NCBI GenBank assembly: GCA_024036415.1
Contig: JAMWET010005067.1
Span: 179,501-243,500 of the forward strand
Direction: 5' to 3'
DNA: 64,000 nt
Origin: Prochilodus magdalenae
Lineage: Eukaryota; Chordata; Actinopteri; Characiformes; Prochilodontidae
In this document: positions 11,218 through 23,900 of the stretch, one piece after another
How the letters are laid out: every line of letters begins with the position of its first letter
Position numbering within the stretch: the stretch's first letter is position 1
Notes under the pieces: model-generated
Told to the model about the DNA's origin: nothing
Seen by the model: the letters and a program-made list of their open reading frames with translations, nothing else
The model's database searches: none
Made by a program: the position numbers and the translations under genes

Positions 11218-14200
11218 GTAAGTTCACAGGTATTATCTGTGTGTCTATGTCCTAACATATTGGGTTCCCAACCTTGGGCTTGGGGTACGTTTACACATTT
11301 TGGCAGTTTCCTTGCTTTAATGCACCATATCTAACTAATCCACCCATTAACCAGGCCTTTATGAGCTGGGTGCAGAAATAACACTACAATGGGCAGGAAG
11401 GCTGTTCTCAAAGACTGGGAGCTGCATTAGAGGGCAAACAGCAGGGTTTGTGTGGAAGCCAATGGTCAAATTGTGGGTGCCTAGTTTAACCCTAGTTTAT
11501 GGACTGTTGCTCTGTGAGACCTGCTTAAAATCCGAAAGTGTCAGCCATTTGAATGAATAGGATCTACCAGTGGATCCAAACTTCAAGTAGACCCATGTAC
11601 AGCTCAGTCCATGTCCCCTGGTTCCATAATTACAAGCTTTACATTGTATTAAGCATGGGATTTGTTAAAGGGGGATGTTAGCTGACAATCCCAACTGCAG
11701 GTCCTGGATTTCCAATGCCCTTCCAAGTTTAAAGTGCTCCCTGCCCCAAAACATCCATTCCAATCTATGTACTAATTATCAAGCTTTATGTTTGGTCAGG
11801 CATGCTCAGGAAAGGGAATATTTTGAACTTTGTAAGGTAGTGGGCCCACAAGATTGGACTCACTCACTGTGATAAGAAAGACAAGGCAGCGTACCCAAGC
11901 ACGAGGACTGGGAACCACTGGTTTAGAATCTGCAGGTGCCCGTATATATGGTTATAACCGATGAATTGCACCAAAATCTCAGAATTTTCTATTGTGTTTC
12001 TACATACTGATGTCCCTCTGTCTGTCCCTTTTAGTTTCCTGTCCTGTCACAGAGCTCTGGAAGCAGCAACTTGGGAGATTCCAGTAGCGAGAGTGGAGGT
12101 GATGTAGCTGTCAGCAAAGCCTCAGAGCTGTGTCACCGTCCTCTCCTCTTTGTCTCCTCTGCCCCTCCCTCTCTTCACAGTGCAAACCCAACCAGTGCCC
12201 CATACCCCCAGGCCCCCAGCCCACAGGGCCGCCTTCACCACCCACAGCACCATCACCATCATCATCCCCATCATCCAATGCATGGCACTCATCATCATCA
12301 CCATCAGCTCCAAGTTGGGCAGGTAAAGAGAAAGATGGGCTGCAAACTGTGATTCCACCTGGATAGCCTTCTTCTTATAACTTTGATTTAAAAAGATTTT
12401 TATTTGATGATTGTTTAGGGGAAGGAGATTTGTTCAAATCTGAAATGCCACAAGCAGAACCTGACCGTCCAGTGGTTCAAGACCCTGCCCTTTTTAGTGT
12501 ACCTAGGTTGGTGTTGGAAGCTGGAGAAACACCAAAATATACAGGAAAATGAACCTGTGGTTTAGAGGATTCACTGTAGGGAATTGGGTTACTGCATTGA
12601 AACCTGAGGAATGAACACTTGTCTGAGCACCATTGTGCTAATCCTTGTTGCAAAACCAAAAGGATTCCATTCCACACAACCTTGGCCCGAGACTGCATGG
12701 TTCCATAACTGAACATAGAATGAGTCAGTGGATGGAAGCACTGGAATACAATGGAAGCGACTGACAATGTAATGTTAAGAGAGACAGCACAAATTGAACT
12801 GGGATTTAATAGTACTTGCCCTACTTTAGCCTTAAAGACTGTTCTGTTGGCATTAGATTGGCAATGTGCTTTTTTGGAGGCTGTTACAGAAAGCCTATGT
12901 CCTGTGGTGGACGTTTAGTCAAAGTATGAGTATATCTCCTGTGATAAATATCTCAACTTCCATGACAAGAGCTACTAAGCATTCTCAGTTAATCAAACAA
13001 TGGCCAACCTATGCAAAAGCAGGCCAGCACAACTCATTGGAATTAATCATATTTGTCACATCCATGTCAGTTTGTTCATAAAATGCTGGCTACGGGTGTC
13101 ATTTGCACCACTATAAAAACTATACTGAGCATACTGAGTACACACAGTGTATTAATATATAATTGGAAGAGTATTTTTGTCCAAAGCTTGATGCCACTTT
13201 GGTGTGTGATATTTTCTGCCACAGTAATGGACTGATTTGATGGGGAGAGACAGTAGTGTGTGTTAGGCTGTGGTGCTCGTCAGGACACCGGTTGGAAATC
13301 TATGGGGCTGAATGTGGAACAGGTCTATGAGATTAGCATAATATCTGCTATTATTGTTGTGTAATCCCGATCACTGTCGCTCACACTCAGTCAGATTACA
13401 CTATAGATTATGAACATGTGCAGCTGAAATGTGCAGCCCACCACACACACACATACACATACACAAGCCAAGTAGCGATGCTACTTACACTCATCGTGCT
13501 CATGCACGAGCCGCATACACGTGCATGCATCATACAAAATCACATTCTAATGTGTCAACAAAGAGCTACCATCCTCATCATCAGTCACTAAGTCTATCCT
13601 TATAATCTCTCCATGCAAGTCTGTATCCTGGAAATATGTCCTGGACAATGAGCTGAACCGGATGTGGACCTGACTTTTCAAACATGAACAAAACAATATG
13701 AAAGAATAGAGTTACCTATGTAAATGTATTTTACAAATAGAGGAACTGAAGGAATAGTGTGGATACCTTTGATGTAGTCAAGGCATGTATGTCCAAATTC
13801 TTCTACTGCTTCTTTAGTTAAGAGCTGGAGCTGCCAGGCTAACATTGCTAACTAATAATAGAAAAGGTTCATTATGGTCGTCGATACGGTTTTGAACACG
13901 ATATAGTTTCCTGTGAGCTGTAAAAAGGACAGTGGTTCTGAGGGAAGCTGGTTTGTGTCAGGTGGAGGAGAAAATATAGGCCAGCAATTCAGCAAAATAA
14001 TGGCATCCGATGAGAGTTTGACTTGTAGGTGGAATTAAGTACACAAATACCTTAACCTGAGCCAGTGATGTTCTGCTACATGATCAATCAAAAGGCAGAG
14101 GTAGGGAACGCTATAACCAGACTACCTGCTTTAGCCACCATTAGTTAGAACAAAAATAATAAGAAGTGTCACCAACAAACTCGTGTAGAAGCCAATGATG

Positions 14201-16961
14201 CATTGGTTAGCTCTTGTGTTAGCATTAGATCATCAGACAATGTGAGGCAGTCTACAAAGGCCTTTCCCTTGCAGTCACCATGAAATGTCTGTAATCTTAA
14301 CACGAATAACAGCTGTGATTCAATGTGGCATGAACCGGACAAGTTTCTGGATGTAGGCCATATCAATGTTTAGCCACTGTATTAACGAATTGGTCAGTTG
14401 GATGCCTTCCCTGGTACCATTCTGTGAATAACTTCCAGTAGACTGGGATTTGTGCCACTGCTGGTAGAACTGTATGACCATACGCTTCCATACACCTGCA
14501 GCTACTTCCTTCACACTTTGGCTTTTGGCACCCCCAAATGCAGTCACTAGTTTTAGCCAATCATTAACATCTGCTTTGGAGCCATTTTCCACCCAACGAG
14601 ACATTCACTGCACTGTACCACCTCTTTTTAATCTATGAATCCCATCACTTACACCTGCACACTCACACCCGCATCAGGAGCCTGAATTTACTACCACCTT
14701 AAACACGCAAGGTGACGAATTAATCTTTTGTCTGGTGATCTTTTTCAGCCTGACCATGTTTCTGTTGTTTATGCTGATACATTACAATAAACCGTCTTGT
14801 CTTTACACAGATTAATCGGATGTCTTTTAATTAAAGTCTATTAATTTCAGGCTAAATGTAGCATATATATAACACAGTGTTGTAGAAGCTAATTAATTTA
14901 TTAAGCCCAGTACATGACCATGTGCACTTTTTCTTCTCCTTCTCTCTGTTCTCCTTCTCTCTTGCTCTCTCTCTCTCTCAGTGCGCCGTAGAGGAGCGCT
15001 TCTCGGACGAGCAGCTGGTCAGTCTGTCCGTGCGGGAGCTGAACAGACACCTGCGTGGTGTGAGTAAGGATGAAGTGGTTCGCCTGAAGCAGAAGCGCAG
15101 GACCCTGAAGAACCGCGGTTATGCTCAGTCCTGCCGGTACAAACGGCTGCAGCATCGGCATGCGCTCGAGTCCGAGAAACACGTCCTCACACAGCAGGTA
15201 CACACACGAAACAGCTGAATTTTCAATAAGTCCACCCGCTCTTCAATTGATCACTCTCATTCCTATGTAACTTGGTTTCATAGTAGCTGCTGAGTGCGTT
15301 ATAAAGCTGCCACCTTAAAGATATCCAGTCAGTTTCATGCTGGTCTAAATTGTGCATGGTGCTGGTTGTTTTGGTCTCCCTAGCATGGATATGTTGGTTG
15401 AAGAGCATACCAGGATCAAAAGATAACATATCGTGGATTTGCTGGTGACCAGTCATGCTGGTCTACCGTAATATGTCTAGTAGGGGAGTCTTGGAGATCT
15501 TGGAGACCCTAGTCTTGGAGATCTACCTTCCTGTGGACTGTAGTACATGTTATAGCTGACTGACCTCTTTTAAAATCCTTGACTGGCTGGATGAAATGCT
15601 TAGCGTTAGGTAAGGGGACAGCAACAAATTAGATGCAGGCTGGAACTAAACTGTGCAGGACCAATCAAAAGTTTAGACACAGCGAAGACATCAAACCATA
15701 AACTAGCACTCATGGAATTATACAGTCGACCTTAAAAACCTCCAAAATGGAGCATCACAGAAGGATAAAACAGCTTTCTTAACCTGCAGTGGCGCTGATA
15801 GAACAAGGTTTTTTTTACTAAGCAGGTTTGGAGCAGTTCCTATTGGCTTGTCCATCACGAATATTCATTAAACTGAAAGGGGAACTAGAGCTTTCAAACA
15901 GATAATGAGATTTAATATCTAAATATATATTAGAGGTAGAGATATGGCAGAAATATAATACTGTGGTACATCAAGAGTGATATGTGATATATCAGGATAT
16001 GTACTGTCTCAGACTGTCTCCATTTAGTATAAGTCTGTAGAGTCTTTGAGATAACCAACATCCATTTAGAGGACTGTGTCTAAACTTTTGACTGGTAGTG
16101 TATATGTTCAAAAGTGGGGTTGGTAATTCCAGCCAATCATAGCTGCTTTTTTTTTTTCCTACAAAAGGCCTAAGCCAAGATTCATCCTTTTGTTTCTATA
16201 CACCTCTGGATCTCAAAACTACCATAAAACAATATCTCAGGAGTCAAGATATCATTTCATATAGTAACTTTCATTCATTGGTTCCTATTACCACCACTGT
16301 TAATATTCTGACTATATGAGTTTCTGTAGACCAGGACGATTTGCACCAAACCACTTGGTTTCCTCTTAATGACTTATTTATGCAGAACTTTTTAAAAAAT
16401 CAGTGTATTTTCATTATAAGTGTCATGTGGAGTTGTTTATCCAAGTCAGGAACCATCAGTAGAAGCGGGAATGTGCTATCATGGATGGATTTTTTGAAAC
16501 CTTGTGTATCCAGCATTTACTACTGATATCAGCCAGATGACTATACCATCAATACCAATATGCCAGCTGTATCCATTAGCCTTTATATCTCAGAGTGTAG
16601 TTACTGAATACTAGACATTAAGATTCAGTCATCTCCTAAGCCACAAACTCAAATTCGGTAAAAGCAAAACCTTGTACATTCTACACAGGGAAGCGCATGA
16701 GGAAGGATGAAATGTGTTTGGAGTGGTACATGGAGAGGATTGACTCACGTCAGCGACGTTTTTAGCCTTTTCAGTATCCGTGTTAGTATTGATAGCATGC
16801 AAATCTGAATGCACTGAAACGTCTTTAATAGAGTGCAGCTGGCGGCTGAGGCGCTTGAGAATGCCAAGAATTTCACCGTTACATAAGAATTTACAAATGA
16901 ACTCTCTTTTCACTCCACTGCTGTCTTTCTCCCTCTCTCTCTTCCACTCACTCCATCTTTT

Positions 16962-16997
<36 letters not shown>

Positions 16998-17430
16998 TCT
17001 TTCTCTGTCTCCATCTCCATCATCTCATTTTGTCTTACACTGTCCATTCTCTTTCCTTCCTTCGCTTTCCATCCCTCTCTTGTTACCTTACTTCTCCCTC
17101 TCTGTCTGTCTCATTTCCTTTCCCACTCCATCTTTTCTCTCTCCTTTCTCTCTTGCTCACGCTCTCTCCTTGTCTTTCTCTCTATGTCACTCTCTTTCGC
17201 TCTCTCTCTGTCTTGTCTTTTATTTTCTTCTTTCTTTCACTCCATCGCTTCATTTCCTCTTTTCTCTCTCTTGCTCTCTCCAGCTAGAGCAGCTGCAGTG
17301 TGAGCTGTCCCGTGTGTTGAGGGAGCGGGACGCCTACAAGGCCCGTTACGAGAAACTCGTTAGTTCTGGTGAAGCCCCGCCCACTCAAGCCAACAACCCG
17401 CCTTCCCCACCCCCGGATTATTTCCTATGA
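10609..17430 (+). CDS. nrl: Neural retina leucine zipper transcription factor (large Maf), four coding exons
   Basis: This encodes a large-Maf bZIP transcription factor of the NRL type. In mammals NRL drives rod photoreceptor genes in the nucleus, binding Maf recognition elements with CRX. Coding exons are 10609-11217 (or -11229), 12035-12322, 14982-15197 and 17284-17430, all phase 0, giving 419 or 423 residues. The N-terminus [20 protein letters not shown] (from residue 12) is the Maf/NRL transactivation start. SLPPSPTLS (78-86) matches the phosphorylated human NRL SVPPSPTFS region, and [14 protein letters not shown] (142-155) matches human EELYWLATLQQQL. Exon 2 is Ser- and His-rich. Exon 3 holds the extended homology and basic regions ([33 protein letters not shown]). 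Exon 4 completes the zipper and ends in DYFL, like the human FL terminus. ATG 10609 gives the family start; an upstream TTG is not one. It is longer than human NRL (237 residues) because of the linker. Confidence 0.93.
11218..12034 (+). other. nrl: nrl intron 1
   Basis: An 817-bp intron ending tgtcccttttag. No repeats or genes were recognised inside. Confidence 0.8.
12035..12322 (+). CDS. nrl: nrl coding exon 2 (Ser/His-rich hinge)
   Basis: 96 codons, phase 0 at both ends, bounded by ttttag and CAG/gtaaag. It encodes a serine-rich stretch followed by His runs ([20 protein letters not shown]), like the His-rich hinge of MAFA and MAFB and unlike the short hinge of mammalian NRL. The CAC/CAT repeats make it prone to length change. 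Confidence 0.88.
12323..14981 (+). other. nrl: nrl intron 2
   Basis: A 2.66-kb intron. No transposon was recognised. A 94-codon minus-strand open frame (14320-14604) has complex composition but no known relatives that I can name. The intron ends in a (CT)n tract merging into the acceptor. Confidence 0.75.
14982..15197 (+). CDS. nrl: nrl coding exon 3 (DNA-binding region)
   Basis: 72 codons encode the extended homology region and the Maf basic region, including the Maf-specific Tyr in [11 protein letters not shown], plus the first heptads of the zipper. It ends ...LTQQ before gtacac. Confidence 0.95.
15655..16100. mobile_element. MITE copy A2 in nrl intron 3
   Basis: The ends are inverted repeats, accaatcaaaagtttagaca at the left and tgtctaaacttttgactggt at the right. 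At about 446 bp this is the most complete copy of the family also found at 1-996 and 1694-2783. It has no coding capacity and lies wholly in the intron. Confidence 0.85.
16918..17283 (+). repeat. Pyrimidine-rich tract before nrl exon 4
   Basis: About 365 bp of almost pure C/T on the coding strand runs straight into the acceptor ctctctccag of exon 4. It is far longer than a normal polypyrimidine tract. Open frames across it (poly-Ser-Leu-Phe) are artefacts. Confidence 0.9.
17284..17430 (+). CDS. nrl: nrl coding exon 4 (zipper C-terminus)
   Basis: 48 codons plus TGA. It encodes [20 protein letters not shown], the remainder of the leucine zipper, then a Pro-rich tail ending PPPDYFL. Joining to exon 3 keeps the heptad spacing. 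Confidence 0.93.
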   Translation, partial: LEQLQCELSRVLRERDAYKARYEKLVSSGEAPPTQANNPPSPPPDYFL

Positions 17431-17681
17431 TGCTCTCTACCGAATGGAAAGAACCAGAGAGCAGCAAGGAGAACTGCCCCATCCCAGCGAGCTAGCCAGT
17501 CTCTCAGAAGATGGGAGGTGAGAGGGGAGGGATCCTCAACAGTGAAATAAGCTACTTAACCAAAGCGGGTTCAATTTGACTGTCAAATTGGGGCTAAAAC
17601 CGAAGCCCTAGAATCCAACTCCATTAAGGACTGTACTCTCTGCTGCTGGCCAAGGATTCACTGTGAGGTTTCTAGTAGCAC

Positions 17682-17687
17682 AATAAA
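17682..17687 (+). terminator. nrl: Candidate nrl poly(A) signal
   Basis: AATAAA 252 bp after the stop codon. A second AATAAA lies at 18213-18218 and could serve a longer 3' UTR. Confidence 0.5.
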
Positions 17688-17699
17688 AAAAAGCTTTGC

Positions 17700-20600
17700 C
17701 ACTTTTGAATGCAATCTCATCTTTTTAACATACATGCCCTGCCCACACTGAAAGAGACCGACCAGGTAAGGGACAATTAGAGACAGCCGTCTGGTAGCAC
17801 TAGACATCAGAGCGCTAGCAAGGCCCTCACATATGAACCACTGAGGCTCCTGGTGCTCTCATGGTTTTCACCATGTGCCACAGCTCCAAACAGACTGTTG
17901 GATAAGGACATTGTTGAAGATGAGTCTAACTGCTGCTCTATAACCTTTTGATCAAGACTGTATAAATCATAAGGTTAATCTTTTTTGTGTGTTTGAGTGA
18001 TCAGATTCCCAAAGGTCAATGCGAATCTTAGGTATTTCAGTTCCTTCCTCTTTAATCAGAGACGCTGAGGTGGAATACATTTAAAAGGAAGCTCTACGAG
18101 CATTTAAGAACTGTGTAGTGTTACATTCTGACATCTCATTCTTTCCGGAGGAGAAGAAAATAGAATGCGTGGGGGTTTATGTCATATACTTGTGATAAAG
18201 CTTCATTATTACAATAAATATACTGGTTTTGAAAGACTACTGCTGGTTTGGAAATATATGCACTCAACAGCAGAACGCATTGTGGTTTTTGCAGGCGTTT
18301 GGAATGCAATACATCAGCAATGTTGTGGCATTGAGATGGGTCTGCGATTAGCATGGCGGAGTGAATTACATGGTTTTGAGTGACTGCGTCTTTCAATGTG
18401 TCTTAATATGTAGTGAGCTGTCTATGTAGGCAGCATTTTGGGTCATCAAATGCATCTCTTTGATACAGAGGCTCAGATGTGGCTTAATATATATATGCTG
18501 TCTGCTAAAGTATGTGTATCCTTTATTAAGTCAGTTCTACTAAAACATTAAATTCCAGGTACAGACAAAGCAATGTAGCAAGACGTAACATGTTTATGCA
18601 TATATGTGGCTGGCTCTGTATTGTTTCAAATAACCAACTAGCTAACTAACCCTTGCTTAGCTAGCTAGCGCTAGATTGGTACAGTCTTGCTGTTGAAAGT
18701 TGTCAGGTAACATTATCAATTGGGAATAGTTATTTTATCTTTTTTAACATAAAGAATTTGTACATCTTCCTCCACACATTTTTAGATACTTGCCAGCTCT
18801 GGTGCCTCAAGCTTTTGTTTCAAATGGCCAACTAGCTAATTTTTGTTAGCTAGCTAGCACTAGTTGATAGCTGCCATCAGTTGTCTTATTGTTAAAAACT
18901 CCTGCCTGCTAGGATATCAGATCAAATATTAGAATCAAGGCCATATCTGACATATCACTGCTGTCATACCAAAACCTCATATCTTTGGTATTTTTGGCTT
19001 TTTGTCATTTCTGACATAATTTGGAAATGCTGATTTCCTTTTACATTGTGTGTAAATTTCATGATTTCATTTGGAATGTCTTGACTTTGACAAAAGTAAA
19101 ATAGTTTTGCACTGGCCGTAGCCACAGGCTTAGTGACTGAGGCAATACCACAAAAATGTCTGTAAAGATGGTCAACAGAAGCTAAATGGCAAGGAGTGTA
19201 AACAGCAAATTCTTAAATATCAACCAAACAACTAGGTCTACATGGACAATTTGTAGGTTATTCTAACATTATTCTCCAAATATTGACATGCCAAAAAACT
19301 CTAATCTTGAATTAGAATCTTGAAACTTGAATTTTTAATATTGCCATTGTCCAAAAAAAAAAACAAGAATCTCCAAAATGGCAACTTTACCATAGAGGGC
19401 AAATCCCTAATATATTTTAATGTAAGTAATGTAAATTAATCCAAAACGACTGTAAGTCATTCCTGTTGGTCCATTCCTGGTGGAATTTTCACACAATGTA
19501 AACGGCAGCTGCTGCTTTCACATGATAAGTAAAAATCAACAATAATGAAGATACATGTTGTTCTAAGGACAGCAACGACATGCTAACTAACTCTATTGCC
19601 TCTTAATGCTAACTTGATGACTAACTTTGCTTCGCTAGCCTGTGCTAGAGCACATTAGCATTAGGGAACGAGCAGTGAGTGTCTCCATTTTGGTTGAAAT
19701 ACTGCCTATTTAGACGGCTCACTAGGTACTGAGACGCACCCATTGAAACGAACTGAGAGAAAAACAAAAGTACCAGGTTTGTTACAGAGTGATGCTCATA
19801 AATCAGTTTCAAAGAGACTAACAACCGATTCACCTCCGAATTCACAGAGCTGGACACTGTGGGTTATTGTTATTATTCATTTTTTAATGACTGAGTGAAA
19901 TGCAGGGACATATAGTGCGAGTCCAGTAGTACAATGATTCCTTATGCATACGACGTTACTACAGTGTCATCTGAGTAGCTTTCCTTTCTCTTTTTTTCCG
20001 CTGAGTGTAGGTCTGTGGATTAAGCTTGTCTGTGTAATTTATTTCCCTTATTTATTTACAGTATTTATTTATTGTTTGTTCATGTAATGATCAGTTCCAT
20101 TTGATCATTTGCTGGTTTACTGTTTTTTTTTTTTTTGACATGCTTAGTGTGTATTTCATTTATTTTGTAGCTTGATTACAGATATTGCCATGGTTACGAT
20201 GACACTGACGGTGACTCCGATCACTATTACTATCGTTTTGCTGTATTGTAGTGGTTTCCTATGAAATAAAGATATTTTTACCACCTGTGGATTATTATTC
20301 ATACCCTCGCCATGTAGCCGATTAGAGAATATGGTTAATTGGAAGACGTTCAGATCTCTGTTTGGAGCGCTTGGCTCAATCACTAGTGATTGTTTGTTCA
20401 GACTGATTTGAATGTTCCTGCATGCCGGGCTTTATTGCTGCCTCTTCCTTTAACTACACGTTTTCCTAACATCCCCTATCCCCTCCCTTTCTCTCTGTCA
20501 TTCTCTGTATCCCTCGCTTTCGCTATAGAAAGACTGTGACCCTGGCTAAGAGCTGTTTAGGATGACCTCACCCTTGCCCCTCCCTCCCTCCCTGTGTCTC

Positions 20601-20920
20601 TCGCTCTCTCTCTCCCGGGCCTGGTACAATAGGGTAGGGATTAGGGAGATAATAGGCCTGGGCCAGCTCACTGCCGGAGCGCTTTGGAAAAGGCAGGAGG
20701 CCATTGTGGACAGGACGTACACAGAGTTACATGCACACTCACCCTGCTTCTATGCCACGCTGACGCTTCGCGCACACACACACCAATTGTAGTTGGAAGC
20801 ACGAACAGATTCATGTTCTAACTGTGAAATTAGCATTCTTTGAGCTCATGTGAAACACTGGAACACATAGCTATAAATAACATCACGGCACGTGTAACAT
20901 TATATACATGATTGTATCTC
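17700..20920. other. Intergenic, mostly unique-looking sequence
   Basis: No exons were recognised. Two related blocks (about 18620-18690 and 18820-18880) share tttcaaat, ccaactagctaa and palindromic gctagctagc words and look like a diverged duplication. A GA/CT-rich short stretch lies at 20570-20615. Confidence 0.5.
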
Positions 20921-20929
20921 CTAGACGGA

Positions 20930-23900
20930 GGAGTTGTGGTTCTTTCACTGTCTGAGGACACATGGATCCGTCCCTGAAACATGGACACACAAAAGTTTGT
21001 ATTCCTGTCTTTGTGAGGTACTTTCTTGACATCTGTGCTATCATGCTATCAACTGCTGCTCTGTATATATCCAACCCCTAAACCTAAACTTAGTAAACGA
21101 ATTCTTTACTTTTCAAATACAAACTGCATTTTTAAATATCACTGCTGTCAGATGAAAATTGTATATCCAATATTATAACTTTTCAGCAGAAATTAAAAAC
21201 ATGCTCAGTGTAGCTAAACCTTTTACCAAGTCATTTTGGGTCCATTTATTTTGCTCTGTTCATCATGCAAATTACACACACTGTAAAGAGCACGAGGCAT
21301 TTTTATGTCAGATGAAAAATGTGAAATATGATTAAAATGGAAACACTTAACAGAAATATGAAAAGCCATTTTTAACTTATGGGGAACATTCAAATGTCTG
21401 CACAGTGTCAAAATGGTCCTTCTGCTCTTCAACCTTCAGGTTCAACAAAGGTTCTACTCAATTTTACTCAACACTTTGCCCCACACACCTTTAAAGAAAA
21501 TAAATCTATGACATTCTCTTGGGCAGAAAATTCATAATACATTTTTTTAAAATAATAATATACTACTACGATTACTACTACTACTACTAATAATACACAC
21601 ATACATGGGCCTGCTGGTGTTTTGGGGCCCCAAGTGACTCCCTATATCACTCCCTGTAACTAGTAACAAGTGCCCTGTCCTTAATTCAACCATTATCTTA
21701 ATCTGTATGATTTTATTTTAAAATAAAAGTCACCACAAACAGCTCAACACATCATGTTCCTGACTTTGTGGGGTATTTTTCCTTCACCCTCTGTAATGCT
21801 GCAGCTAAAAGCTGCCATGCTAAACCTAATCCATATCCAACTGTAACCTCATGAACCAAAAGCAAATGTCCTGGCACTTCTATTTTTTTCTTCACGGGAG
21901 GAGTAAATGGAACACTGTAGACAAATATAGGTTTTTTAATTAGTGTATAATTATCTGTAACTAGGAGCCTGTATGTTTTCATTACCTTAAAATAAGTATT
22001 TTAAATCTACATACACTCACCATCGAAAGAACCGCTGCACCCAGAAGGAACGGTAGGATTGCAGGGCTCTTGGGAAGGAAGATAAAGGTTACCAGGATCA
22101 ATAAATGATGATACATTTAGACTGATATGATCAATATTTATTGAGATACACATACAAAAGTAGTGTCTCTCAGTATGCAGTATGCCAGATGTCTCGTTAT
22201 CGTGTTATAGAGGTTCCTAATGGTGTCCTGTGGGAATTCATCCCATGCAGCTTGTATGTTCTCACACAGTTCCTGCAGATTGTGCTGTAGGGGTGGAGGT
22301 GGAGTGACACTAGGTCTTGTGACAACACGTGACAACCTATTCATCTTGGCACTGACCGTGGTGCCTCCACACAGGGATTTGTTGGTTGTCCTCACCAAGA
22401 CAAAAGCAGGACTCATCACTGTGGATGACCCGCTTCCATTCTGAGTCACTCCAAGTCTGGCATAACACCATTGCAGTCTTTGGTGACGTTGATGTGGTGT
22501 TCAGTCGTCGTAACAATCTGTGTGCATGTAGTCCTGCGTTTTTCAGCTGTCTGTCAATGGTGCTGGCACTAACAGGGTGACTCACGGAGGGCATCACTGC
22601 TTGATGAATATCTACAATTGTGGTTACTGGTTCGGTCAGGTACCGCGATAAGGACCATCCTTGCTTATGTAACATGTCAAAACAATGTCAAACCTACCCT
22701 CCAAATTTCAGTCCTGTTGTTTGATTCCTCCTCTGTGCAGCTGTTATTATTTTGATGATGAGTGTATCACAGATGCTGCCATGTAGAGCTGCAATGTTGG
22801 TGCAGTAGTTCAGATTGGACAAATCACACACAGGCTTTCATGATTTAACCTTGAAACAGCAGGTTGTTTTTGGTGGCTCTATCGCACCAGCTGAGAGTCT
22901 TTCAGCACATTTATCAGGGGTTCCACATGTAATGGGGTGGATTTTTTTTGTAGCTTATATTTCCTCATCAAATATATGACCAGGAGGCTGAAGTCAACTT
23001 CTTATTCTGATACTTGAATTTTCCCATTCCACCTTAAAATGTGCAGTATTTACATACAGAATGTAACAGTAGCACCATTTAAGGTGGACCAAAGAAAATT
23101 CAAATGCTAGCAAATGTCATTATAGTAAATGTAGGAGCATTAAAAGAATAATTAGAATGTTTAATTTCCTGTATTTGCGGGTTGCACTAGGCATCCTATA
23201 CTCAACTAAAGGTTACACACTTCACTGAGCACCAGTCAAATGTCCCTGTAATATTCTAATACCCACACTTTTCTATCCCAGAGACGTTTGGTCCCTGTAA
23301 ACAGCCAAACACACACAGACATGGAAACTTGTGTTCGTATTCCCATCTTTGTGGGTTACCTCCATTCCTGCTTTGTCAAGGCCCATGACTTTCTGGTCCT
23401 CACAACCAGCTACACACACAAACTTACCTGTTTGTAATACCATCTTTGTGGGACTATTCCAAAACTGTCTGTAATAAGGCAGTTAAAGCTACCATGCTAA
23501 GCCAATCCTGACTTCAACCAAAAAAATGTTGTCTAAAGAATGCGGTGCATTCCTAGTGAGGGCCAGCCAAACGTCCCCAAATTGTCATAGTACCAACAAT
23601 TTTCCTGTTCCCCACAAATAGCCAAACACACACAGACATGCATATCCATATTACCATAATTGTGTCACATCCTTGTCTGTCTGTCTCGTCATGTCCATAT
23701 GTCAATCTACGCCCCCTCTGGTTACTTCATGTCATTGCACAGCTCTTCCTGCTCCACCCTGGCTCCACCCTCTCCCACACCTGATACTAATCTGGACTTC
23801 TATTAAGACTCCTTTGTTTGCCCTGCTTGTTGCGAAGTTTCTGTTTCTCCCTCATGAGTTCTAAGCCATGTTCCCCTGCTGGTGTCTTGTCTCCTTGTCT

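Noticed and set aside
10968..11258. Minus-strand open frames over nrl exon 1
   Set aside because: They are antisense shadows of the GC-rich nrl exon.
14320..14604. A 94-codon minus-strand open frame in nrl intron 2
   Set aside because: Composition is complex, but no domain or partner exon is recognised, and a second frame over the same bases is also open. It is not enough to call a gene.
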